Assembly: GCA_021793015.1 (NCBI GenBank)
Contig: JAJYTO010000003.1
Span: 1 to 60,984 of the forward strand
DNA: 60,984 bases
Reading direction: 5' to 3'
Source of the DNA: Bacillota bacterium
GTDB taxonomy: Bacteria > Bacillota > Bacilli > Alicyclobacillales > SLC66
The notes beneath the pieces were generated by a model. That model had not been told where the DNA came from and did no database searches. It saw only the letters and a list, made by a program, of their open reading frames with translations. Shown in pieces: positions 1-7,297 of the stretch. Within the stretch, counting starts at the first letter, position 1. Every line of letters starts with the position of its first letter. Made by a program: the position numbers and the translations under genes.

Positions 1-1
1 G

Positions 2-790
2 CATATGGATGGTCTGCGGCGGATTGTCAAATTCGTTCATCAACAGGGAGTCAAAATAGGCGTCCAACTGGCTCATGCGGGGCGTAAGGGCGATGTGCCG
101 ACGCCGATCCTGGCTCCCTCCGCGATCAGATTCAGCGATCACTACCAGACGCCGCAGGAAATGTCCCGCGAGCACCGGGAAGAAGTGCTCACCGCGTTTC
201 GCGCCGCTGCGCAGCGGGCGGTCGCTTGCGGCTTTGATATCATAGAGATTCATATGGCGCATGGTTATCTGCTGCATCAGTTTCTTTCTCCGCTCTCCAA
301 TCAACGCGAGGATGAGTTTGGCGGATCGCCGCACAATCGGACCCGCTTTCCGCTGCAGGTGATTGACGCCGTCAAAGAGGCGACGGCGGATCGGGTGCCG
401 GTCGGTATTCGGGTGTCTGCCACCGATTACGTCGCAGGCGGTTACAATGAGGAGGATATGGCGCAATTTTGCAAGGTGTTTGTCGATCACGGCATCGATG
501 TGATCGATGTCAGTTCCGGCGGCAACGCTCCCGCAGCTCCAGCGGCGTATCCAGGCTATCAGGTTCCATTTGCCAGTTTGATCAAGCGTGCGGTTTCTGT
601 GCCCGTGATCGCCGTGGGGATGCTTGACGATCCGCTGTTGGCGGAGCATGTTGTGCGCAGCGGAGAAGCTGACGCGGTCGCGATTGCCCGCGGCTTTCTC
701 CGCGACAAACACTGGGGTCATTCGGCCGCCAGAACGCTCCGTATTGCGCCCCGCGTACCCAAATCCTATGAGCGCGCCTATTTGTCATAA
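2..790 (+). CDS. namA: NADH:flavin oxidoreductase (Old Yellow Enzyme, YqjM/NamA type), 5' truncated
   Basis: This is the C-terminal roughly 260 residues of an FMN-dependent ene-reductase of the Old Yellow Enzyme family; the start lies beyond the window edge. The fold's TIM-barrel signatures are visible: QLAHAGRK, then EIHMAHGYLLHQFLSPLSN, which carries the two histidines that bind the substrate carbonyl, then IRVSATDY, DVSSGG and the phosphate-binding VGMLDDP and AIARGFLRD segments. The C-terminus ends in SYERAY, as in YqjM. The family reduces activated C=C bonds of enones and similar electrophiles with NAD(P)H in the cytosol. It precedes bshC by about 50 bp on the same strand, so the two may be cotranscribed. 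The family is certain; the physiological substrate is not predictable. Confidence 0.92.
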   Translation, partial: HMDGLRRIVKFVHQQGVKIGVQLAHAGRKGDVPTPILAPSAIRFSDHYQTPQEMSREHREEVLTAFRAAAQRAVACGFDIIEIHMAHGYLLHQFLSPLSNQREDEFGGSPHNRTRFPLQVIDAVKEATADRVPVGIRVSATDYVAGGYNEEDMAQFCKVFVDHGIDVIDVSSGGNAPAAPAAYPGYQVPFASLIKRAVSVPVIAVGMLDDPLLAEHVVRSGEADAVAIARGFLRDKHWGHSAARTLRIAPRVPKSYERAYLS

Positions 791-838
791 ACTCGAACGG
801 TTTATTTGACGGACATTTGACGTGAGGAGTAAACGGCA

Positions 839-2524
839 ATGGATATCTGGCAAGTGGAGAAGGCGACGGGGAATCCACTCACGGACGCCTATCTGTCGGG
901 TGATCCGAAGGTGCGATGTCGCTATGAATACATGGCCGCCGATCAGGCCGATATGGTGCGGCGAGCGGCGCAGGTTGAAGCTCAATTTGACCATGAGAGA
1001 CGGACAAAACTGACAGCGGCGCTGCGCTCGTACGCAGCTTCGGTCACAGGGTTGCGGCCCGGCGTCGAAACGTTGTTGCAAAAATTGGCTGATCCGCGCT
1101 CTGTTGTGGTTGTCACCGGGCAACAGGCGGGGCTGTTTACCGGGCCTCTCTATACGCTGTACAAGGCCATGTCCACAGTTGCCTTTGCCCGCCGCTATGA
1201 AGCTCTGTTGCAGCGCCCTGTCGTGCCAGTGTTCTGGGCTGCGACGGAGGATCACGATTTCGATGAAGTGGCTTCCGCTTTTTTCGTATCGGCTTCCGGT
1301 TCGCTGGAAAGAGCCCAACTTTGGGAACGTCCGGTCGGTCGTGCTCCGGTCGGTGAGCACGCCGTCGGAGACGAGGAACTGAACCGCCTGATGACGCTGC
1401 TGGCGACTCGTTTGCCTGATGGTATGTATAAGCAGGAAGTCCTCGATACTATCTATCGCGCCTATCATGAAACGGACAATATGGGAGACGCCTTCAATCA
1501 CCTGCTGTGCGCATGGCTTGGAGAGCTTCCCATCTTGACCATGAACCCTGTGCGCCCTGAATTGCGCTCTCTGGTGCGCGACGCTTTCGCAACTGTGCTT
1601 CATGATCCGAAACGGTTTCGCGACGCCGCTCTTGCCGGGGCAAAGGCCGTGCGGGATCTCGGTTATGAACCTCAGGTGGATGTGCAGCCCGTTCACTCAC
1701 TCCTTTATCTCGTCGAGGGCGGGAGGCGCCTCGCCCTGAATTTTAGCGAGGATCACGAGGGCTCATTTCTGCTTCGCGATTCCGACATAACGATCACCAA
1801 GTCGGAGCTTCTCGACCGGCTGCAGCAGAGCCCCGAGGATTTTTCGTCAGGGGTTCTCTTCCGGCCCGTGGTGCAGGACCACCTGCTGCCCGTTCTGGCC
1901 TATGTCGGCGGACCTGCGGAAATCGCCTATCATGGCATGGCCAAGGAGGTGTTCGCAGCCAGCGGAAGGACCATTCCGCCCCTGTTGCTGCGCGAGCGTG
2001 TGACCGTCATTCCGCGCAACGTGCAGAGCGCGCTCCGCCGTCTTGAAGTATCTCTGGAAGACGCCCTTGACAGGGATCTTTTGCCGGAATTGCTGGTGCG
2101 GTCGCTGCGGCCCGCCCCAGACGAAGTGATCGGGCGGATGACCGACGCGATGCGGCAGACGTTGGCCGAAGCCAATCCCTATTTCACGGTGATCGACCCG
2201 GCGCTGGAGACGGCGATGGATAAGACGTCGCGGACGATCGAGCAGGCGTTCGTCCGGCTCCAGTTTCGCACCTCCACGGCCCTCATGCGACAGCAGAACG
2301 ATGTGGTCCAGGCGGCGCACACCCTTTCCGTATGGTTGCGGCCGAAGGATACGGACCAGGAACGGGTTCTTACGCCGCTGTCCGTGATCGCCAAATACGG
2401 GTCAGGTTGGCTGTCCAAACTCTGCGATCGGACTTTGTGCTCGGGCCGTCACATGACATTCGTCAACCTTGCCGACACCGCCGAACCAGGGGCGCATGAG
2501 CGGGGCAGAGACATCCATGTCTGA
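839..2524 (+). CDS. bshC: Putative cysteine ligase BshC (bacillithiol biosynthesis)
   Basis: This 561-residue cytosolic protein is the last enzyme of bacillithiol synthesis, thought to add cysteine to GlcN-malate. The family core VVTGQQAGLFTGPLYTLYK is at about residues 90-108, followed by FWAATEDHDFDE and later KYG near the end. It is slightly longer than the B. subtilis protein (539 residues). The last ~17 residues look unrelated to the family, because the stop codon falls in a family C repeat tail (TGAGTTTTGCGAAGC) that begins here. An insertion there may have replaced the original C-terminus. A GAGGAG ribosome site sits 11 bp before the ATG. Its position just upstream of mraZ is conserved in Bacilli. 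Confidence 0.93.
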   Translation: MDIWQVEKATGNPLTDAYLSGDPKVRCRYEYMAADQADMVRRAAQVEAQFDHERRTKLTAALRSYAASVTGLRPGVETLLQKLADPRSVVVVTGQQAGLFTGPLYTLYKAMSTVAFARRYEALLQRPVVPVFWAATEDHDFDEVASAFFVSASGSLERAQLWERPVGRAPVGEHAVGDEELNRLMTLLATRLPDGMYKQEVLDTIYRAYHETDNMGDAFNHLLCAWLGELPILTMNPVRPELRSLVRDAFATVLHDPKRFRDAALAGAKAVRDLGYEPQVDVQPVHSLLYLVEGGRRLALNFSEDHEGSFLLRDSDITITKSELLDRLQQSPEDFSSGVLFRPVVQDHLLPVLAYVGGPAEIAYHGMAKEVFAASGRTIPPLLLRERVTVIPRNVQSALRRLEVSLEDALDRDLLPELLVRSLRPAPDEVIGRMTDAMRQTLAEANPYFTVIDPALETAMDKTSRTIEQAFVRLQFRTSTALMRQQNDVVQAAHTLSVWLRPKDTDQERVLTPLSVIAKYGSGWLSKLCDRTLCSGRHMTFVNLADTAEPGAHERGRDIHV

Positions 2525-2702
2525 GTTTTGCGAAGCAAAAATCTCGATCGCCGCGCCGTCAGCAGGTTGGAAATGGGCACTGCGAGGCTTGCTTTTCGCA
2601 GGTGCAAGGCCTGCTCGGGTCGGAGTCATGTATTATGCCCGTCGCGAGTTGTGCGACAGCGGTGGACTCCCGCCAGGACGGATCATCGATTTTCCGGCAT
2701 AG
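2522..2702 (+). repeat. Family C palindromic repeat, degenerate copy C1
   Basis: This copy starts with the shared edge CTGAGTTTTGCGAAGC and carries the left arm GGAGTCATGTATTATGCCC followed by GTCGCGAGTTGTGCGAC. The matching right arm is missing, leaving only GGACTCC before the usual tail CGGATCATCGATTTTCCGG. It looks like a full palindrome that has lost most of its right arm by deletion. The copy abuts, and supplies the stop codon of, bshC. Confidence 0.7.
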
Positions 2703-2761
2703 ACTGTCATGGCACTTCGCGCCACCATCAGTGAATGAAAATGGCGCCGCGAAGTCTTTCA

Positions 2762-2900
2762 TGGATGCAAGGCCTGCTCGGGGAGGAGACATATATTGCG
2801 CCCGTCGCGAGTTCAGCGACAGCGGTGTCTGAGCAGGGGCGCAATATATGTCTCCGACCGGCAGGGACCGTCCTATTTTCCGGGATAGACTGCCATGCTG
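2762..2900 (+). repeat. Family C palindromic repeat, full copy C2
   Basis: The arms GGAGACATATATTGCGCCC (2785-2803) and GGGCGCAATATATGTCTCC (2837-2855) are perfect inverted repeats. A second small stem GTCGC/GCGAC lies inside at 2804-2820. Outside are CCTGCTC and an inner-side GAGCAGG that could pair alternatively. The tail is ACCGGCAGGGACCGTCC. Related copies lie at 45463-45648, 52036-52118 and 53189-53385, and a fragment at 20380-20401. Confidence 0.85.
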
Positions 2901-2989
2901 CTTCGCAGCACCAACAACCGGGAAGAAAATTCGCCTGCGGCGATTTTCCGGCATAGAGCGGCGGTGGTTTGATAATCGACTCGCCGAAC

Positions 2990-3028
2990 AAAAATCTTGC
3001 CGTCCCTTTGTGGACAGGCAGGATTTTT
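2990..3028 (+). terminator. Intrinsic terminator between bshC and mraZ
   Basis: The imperfect inverted repeat AAAAATCTTGCCGTCC/GGACAGGCAGGATTTTT with loop CTTTGT is followed by a T-rich stretch. It would separate bshC and the repeats from the mraZ promoter region. The A-rich left arm could let it work on the other strand as well. Confidence 0.7.
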
Positions 3029-3056
3029 GTTTATTTACGCGAATATAGCTATCAAT

Positions 3057-3082
3057 GTGGTGCGAAGTGGAGCAAAGTGGGG
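3057..3082 (+). promoter_or_regulatory. Triple GTGG box, probable MraZ operator
   Basis: Three direct repeats GTGGTG (3057), GTGGAG (3067) and GTGGGG (3077) are spaced exactly 10 bp apart, one helical turn. They lie about 30 bp before the mraZ start. MraZ proteins are known to bind arrays of such G-rich direct repeats in the promoter of their own dcw operon. A weak possible promoter lies just upstream (TTGTTT at 3027, TATCAA at 3050, 17-bp spacer). The operator assignment rests on spacing and position. Confidence 0.7.
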
Positions 3083-3112
3083 TAAAATGCAGGGCGGGTG
3101 GAGGGATGGCGC

Positions 3113-3544
3113 GTGTTCATGGGCGAATATCAGCACAGCCTGGACGATAAGGCGCGCCTCACCATTCCCGCAAAATTCCGCGAGGAACTGGGATCTTCTT
3201 TTGTCATCACAAGAGGTCTCGACCAGTGTCTGTTCGCGTACCCCCGCAAAGATTGGGAAGCGCTTGAAGCGAAGCTGCGAGCGATGCCTCTGGCTCGCCA
3301 GGACGCGCGGCAATTCATGCGCTTCTTCTTCAGCGGTGCTGCAGAATCGGAGCTTGACAAGCAGGGCAGGGTGCTGCTGCCGGCAAATCTGCGCGAATAC
3401 GCGCAGATGACTCGCGACTGTGTTGTCATTGGCGTCGGGGGAAGGGTTGAGATTTGGGACGCTGAAATGTGGAAAACATATTCCGCGGGCGCTGCGGAGT
3501 CGTTCAGCGATCTCGCCAGCGGTTTGGTGGATCTTGATCTATAG
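3113..3544 (+). CDS. mraZ: MraZ, transcriptional regulator of the dcw cluster
   Basis: This 143-residue protein is the same length as B. subtilis MraZ. It has two SpoVT/AbrB-like halves, each with the DKxxR pattern: LDDKARLTIPAKF near residue 10 and LDKQGRVLLPANLR near residue 85. I chose the GTG at 3113 because it gives the conserved MFMGEYQH N-terminus and lies 7 bp after GGAGGG; an upstream GTG at 3098 adds five non-conserved residues. MraZ forms oligomeric rings that bind repeated boxes upstream of its own gene, and such boxes are present here. It heads the cell-division operon. Confidence 0.95.
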   Translation: MFMGEYQHSLDDKARLTIPAKFREELGSSFVITRGLDQCLFAYPRKDWEALEAKLRAMPLARQDARQFMRFFFSGAAESELDKQGRVLLPANLREYAQMTRDCVVIGVGGRVEIWDAEMWKTYSAGAAESFSDLASGLVDLDL

Positions 3545-3589
3545 CGGCGCTTCAGCCCATGGCGACACTGCAACCTGGAGGTAAGCGAC

Positions 3590-4534
3590 GTGAATGAATC
3601 GGAGTTTGTCCATCAACCCGTGCTCTTGCGACAGGCGGTCGAGGCGCTGCGACCACAGAACGGCGGCGTATATGTGGACGGCACGCTGGGTGCGGGAGGC
3701 CATACCAGGGCTTTGCTGGACGCCTCGAAACCCGCTGGCCGCGTCATCGCGTTTGATCAGGATCGTCATGCCATCGCGAACGCTGAACGTTGGCGCAAGG
3801 AGTATGGGGACCGCCTGCTTTTGATCCATGACAATTTTAGAACCGTGCAAACGCGTCTGGCAGCCATGGGGATAAAAACAGTCGACGGCATGGTGTTCGA
3901 CCTGGGCGTTTCTTCTCCGCAGTTGGATGAAGCGGAACGCGGTTTCTCATACAACAATGACGCACTTCTCGACATGCGCATGGATCATCGCCAGGACCGG
4001 TCGGCGGCCACTCTGCTAGGTTCACTCTCCGAACGGGAACTTACGGTCATGTTGCGACAGTACGGCGAGGAGAAGTGGGCGTCTCGCATCGCGTCATTTA
4101 TCGTGAGCGAACGGGCAAACCGCGCCATCACGACGACAGGGCAACTGGTGGATCTGATCAAGGCGGCTGTGCCCGCCGCCGCGCGCAGGACGGGACCGCA
4201 TCCCGCGAAACGCGTGTTCCAAGCATTGCGCATTGCGGTCAACGACGAACTGGGAGCGCTTGAGGAGCTGCTGGAACAGATTCCGGCATGTCTGCGCGGA
4301 TCTGCGAGAGCGGCCGTCATCACCTTTCATTCGCTGGAGGATCGTTTGGTGAAGCAGCGGTTCGCGCTGCATGCGCGCGACTGCGTCTGTCCGCCCAAGG
4401 CGCCTCGATGCACCTGCGGTCATCGGGCCACCATGCGGGTGATTACGCGCAAACCGATACTTCCCGATGAGCGGGAACTCGCGGACAATGCAAGAGCTCG
4501 ATCAGCGAAACTGCGGGTTGCGGAACGTTTGTAA
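3590..4534 (+). CDS. rsmH: 16S rRNA (cytosine1402-N4)-methyltransferase RsmH
   Basis: This 314-residue SAM-dependent enzyme methylates N4 of C1402 in the ribosomal P site. The SAM-binding motif VDGTLGAGGHT is at residues 24-34, followed by FDLGVSSPQLD and a helical insertion domain. The C-terminal ITFHSLEDRLVKQRF and the cysteine-containing CVCPPKAPRCTCG segments are typical of the family. The GTG start follows CTGGAGG by about 9 bp. It sits second in the dcw cluster, as in most Bacillota. Confidence 0.96.
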   Translation: MNESEFVHQPVLLRQAVEALRPQNGGVYVDGTLGAGGHTRALLDASKPAGRVIAFDQDRHAIANAERWRKEYGDRLLLIHDNFRTVQTRLAAMGIKTVDGMVFDLGVSSPQLDEAERGFSYNNDALLDMRMDHRQDRSAATLLGSLSERELTVMLRQYGEEKWASRIASFIVSERANRAITTTGQLVDLIKAAVPAAARRTGPHPAKRVFQALRIAVNDELGALEELLEQIPACLRGSARAAVITFHSLEDRLVKQRFALHARDCVCPPKAPRCTCGHRATMRVITRKPILPDERELADNARARSAKLRVAERL

Positions 4535-4596
4535 ACACAGTGCAGGCAAGTCATAGCAGTGCATCTATGATAACGAGTATAGGAGAGATTTCGACT

Positions 4597-4989
4597 ATGG
4601 TCTCCATCGATTCGATGCAGGATGATAGAACGCGAAGAGCGCCGCAGTCCTCGTTTGTGCCTGTTTCCGGGCGGATTTCTGAGAGCAGCGCGCCAAGAAC
4701 GCGCTCGGTGGCGGATGCGCAGACGAGGAACCGGCTTGGCCTGATCGCATCTTTGCTCTTTTGCGCGGCTGTCGCCGTCTTCGTGGTGAGCGGGTACGCG
4801 GGTCTCGTCGCCCAGAACTACAACATCCAGGCGCTCAAGGTGTCCCTGTCCCATCAAGTGGCGCGTGACGCCGCCCTGCAGTCCACGGTATATGATCTGT
4901 CATCGCCGACGCGCATTCTGCACATGGCGGAAAGCGTGCTGAAAATGCAACCGGCAACGCCAGTGCAGGTGAGGACGGGCGGGCCTTGA
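4597..4989 (+). CDS. ftsL: Cell division protein FtsL
   Basis: This is a short bitopic membrane protein of about 130 residues. It has a basic cytoplasmic tail, one membrane span (roughly LGLIASLLFCAAVAVFVVSGYAG) and an extracellular coiled-coil stretch in which FtsL pairs with DivIC/DivIB. FtsL sequences are poorly conserved, so the call relies on topology, size and the fixed position between rsmH and pbpB. The ATG at 4597 has AGGAGAG 10 bp upstream; longer frames from 4540 lack such a site. Its TGA overlaps the TTG start of the next gene, suggesting translational coupling. Confidence 0.85.
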   Translation: MVSIDSMQDDRTRRAPQSSFVPVSGRISESSAPRTRSVADAQTRNRLGLIASLLFCAAVAVFVVSGYAGLVAQNYNIQALKVSLSHQVARDAALQSTVYDLSSPTRILHMAESVLKMQPATPVQVRTGGP

Positions 4990-7154
4990 AGAACGGTCGC
5001 ACGGTCATCCGCGCCTACTTGATCAGAGGCTCATTTATCGCACTCTTTATGGTCGTGCTTGGCCGAGTTGGATACGTCCAGTCTCAGGACGCCTTTTTGC
5101 GCGGTAAAGAACAGCGGCAATGGCTCAACGAAGAGACTCTCATGCCCATGCGCGGACCTATTTACGACGCCAATGGGGATAAACTGGCGTTCTCCATGCC
5201 GGCGTACGATCTCGATCTGTATTTGCCTGGGATTCAGGCGGCGGGCGGCAAGAAGCTGCAGGCGGCCGCTGATGGACTGGCTTCGATCACGGGCGCGCCG
5301 CCGTCTTTCATGATGCAACAGTTGAGTCGTTCGCAGGTCCCCTGGCTGCGGCAGTATCCCTATATGGTCCATATGCCTCTTGCCGCCGCAGAGCGGGTGC
5401 TGGCGCTGTTCAACAGACTCGGATTGGCCAATGACATAAACCCTTATAAGACATATACACGTGTATATCCAGATGGTTCCTTCGCCGCCCATGTGGTGGG
5501 TTTTGTCGCCCATACGGGCGCGGGGACCGCAGGCGCGGAAACAGGGGCCGCAGGCATTGAGTTGCAATACAATCACTATCTGGCGGGTACGCCTGGACAG
5601 GTGCAGTTCATGCAGGACAACCTGGGCAATCCATTGCCGTTTCGGACAGTCGTCACAAAGCCGGTGCAAAATGGCGACAGCGTGTATCTGACCATTGACG
5701 CGGCGATCCAACACTATGCGGAGGAGGCGCTGGCGAACATACAGCGCCGCTTCACTCCCGCGCACGCCGCCATCATGGTGGCGGACCCCAACACGGGTGC
5801 GATTCTGGCCATGGCCGCTTTGCCGAATTTCAATCCCGGACAGTACTGGACCTATCCCGCCGCAACTCTGGACACGAACTGGGCGATCTCCGATCCGTTT
5901 GAACCGGGCTCCACTTTTAAGGTTGTCACTCTCACGGGTGCGCTTGCGTCGCATTCGATCAAACTGAATCAGACTTACATGTCCGGTGTGGACTATGTGA
6001 ACGGGGTGCCGATCAGGGACTGGAATCTGTGGGGCTGGGGCCGCATCACCTATCGCATGGCCATGATCTACTCCAGCAATACTGGCTTTATCCACATCGG
6101 TCAGGCCGAAGGCGTGCACACACTCTATAAGTATATCCATCTCTTTGGCATGGATCGGCCTACGGGCATCGATTTGCCGGGAGAAGGCACATCGCTGCTC
6201 TTTAATCCGCAGCACCTGAATCCGGTCGATTTTGCGACCATGACGTTTGGACAGGGTCTCGCCGTGACGCCGATCCAACAGTTGGCGGAAGTCGGAGCGG
6301 TGGCCAATGGCGGACATCTCATGACCCCTTATATCGTACAGAAGGTCGTGGCGCCTGACGGGCGTATCGTCTATTACAGACAACCGCACATCGTGAGGCG
6401 TGTGGCTCCCGTCTCCATCATGAATGAAATGACCAATATCATGGTTCAGGACGTCAACCAGGATCCTGCTCTCATGGCGTATGTTCCCGGTTACAATGTG
6501 GCGGGAAAAACGGGCACTGCCCAGATCCCGAAGCCGGGAGGGGGATACGCGCCGCACAAGTACAATCTCTCGTTTGTCGGTTTTGTACCGGCCCATCACC
6601 CCGCGCTGGAGATTTTCGTCACTGTCAATGAACCGCACAACGCCATCCAGTATGGCAATGACGTGGCGTCTCCGGCCGCGAAATTCGTGCTGCAAAAATC
6701 GCTTTCCTATCTGCGCATCCCGCCCCACGGGCGGGCGCAGGCAAATCCGGCCGCGTCCCTGGCGACCGCTGCGTATACGACGATTCCCGATGTTCGCGGG
6801 CTCAGCGTAAAGAGCGCTGCGCAGGCGCTAAGGCGCGCCGGTCTGTCCGTGAGGGCGATCGACGCGACGGGAACCGTCGTACGGGAATGGCCGCAACCCG
6901 GCGCACAGGTGGTTTCCGGCACGGAGGTGGTGATCGCCACCTCCGCGTCGATGTCTCTGTCTGGAAAGGTGCGGATACCGAATCTGAGAGGGATGTCGAT
7001 GATCGAGGCAGTGAGTGTTTGTTCGCTGCTGGGCCTTCAGATCGATCCAAAGGGCGATGGGTACGTCGTGGGGCAGAGCATTCCTTCTGGACAGGAGGCG
7101 CCTCTGGGGGCGACCGTGACCGTCCGCTTCGCGCCGAGACCGGCCGTGAACTAG
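4986..7154 (+). CDS. pbpB: Class B penicillin-binding protein 2B, septal transpeptidase
   Basis: This 722-residue membrane-anchored transpeptidase makes septal peptidoglycan with SpoVE/FtsW-type glycosyltransferases. It has one N-terminal span (about 11-31), a pedestal domain starting RGPIYDANG, and a transpeptidase domain with the SxxK serine in GSTFK (S309-K312), SSN (363-365) and KTGT (508-511). Two C-terminal PASTA domains follow (about 598-655 and 662-722). The two PASTA domains distinguish it from the following spoVD-like paralogue, which has one. The TTG start overlaps ftsL by 4 bp. Its TAG stop lies in a CTAG that begins repeat copy A1. Confidence 0.93.
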   Translation: MKNGRTVIRAYLIRGSFIALFMVVLGRVGYVQSQDAFLRGKEQRQWLNEETLMPMRGPIYDANGDKLAFSMPAYDLDLYLPGIQAAGGKKLQAAADGLASITGAPPSFMMQQLSRSQVPWLRQYPYMVHMPLAAAERVLALFNRLGLANDINPYKTYTRVYPDGSFAAHVVGFVAHTGAGTAGAETGAAGIELQYNHYLAGTPGQVQFMQDNLGNPLPFRTVVTKPVQNGDSVYLTIDAAIQHYAEEALANIQRRFTPAHAAIMVADPNTGAILAMAALPNFNPGQYWTYPAATLDTNWAISDPFEPGSTFKVVTLTGALASHSIKLNQTYMSGVDYVNGVPIRDWNLWGWGRITYRMAMIYSSNTGFIHIGQAEGVHTLYKYIHLFGMDRPTGIDLPGEGTSLLFNPQHLNPVDFATMTFGQGLAVTPIQQLAEVGAVANGGHLMTPYIVQKVVAPDGRIVYYRQPHIVRRVAPVSIMNEMTNIMVQDVNQDPALMAYVPGYNVAGKTGTAQIPKPGGGYAPHKYNLSFVGFVPAHHPALEIFVTVNEPHNAIQYGNDVASPAAKFVLQKSLSYLRIPPHGRAQANPAASLATAAYTTIPDVRGLSVKSAAQALRRAGLSVRAIDATGTVVREWPQPGAQVVSGTEVVIATSASMSLSGKVRIPNLRGMSMIEAVSVCSLLGLQIDPKGDGYVVGQSIPSGQEAPLGATVTVRFAPRPAVN

Positions 7155-7193
7155 GGGACATGCGATAAAGTCCGCGGTTTATCACATGTCCCC
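7154..7193 (+). repeat. Family A repeat, internally deleted copy A1
   Basis: Only the outer arms of family A remain: GGGGACATGCGATAAA and TTTATCACATGTCCCC around an 8-base centre GTCCGCGG. CTA flanks the left side and TAG the right, so the element is bounded by CTAG on both sides. The full copies are 122 bp with two further stems inside. It overlaps the pbpB stop codon and could also act as a hairpin between the two penicillin-binding protein genes. Confidence 0.85.
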
Positions 7194-7297
7194 TAGTGTG
7201 TGGCTGCTCTGCTGCGTCTGGAGAGGCACGTCTACTTGATCTGCGGTTCGCATAAATTTTGAGGGACGAGACTGACGAACCTGTGAGGAGAGTCCTG

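Noticed and set aside
2602-2832. Short frames of 70-80 codons within the bshC-mraZ gap
   Set aside because: They read through palindromic repeat sequence, and equivalent peptides recur in other copies in different frames.
2522-2960. CRISPR-like array near bshC
   Set aside because: The repeats are long palindromes of unequal length without regular spacers, and no cas genes are present.
5031-6728. 565-codon minus-strand frame opposite pbpB
   Set aside because: It is an antisense shadow created by GC-rich codon use of pbpB, has no recognisable domain and lies wholly over a well-supported gene.
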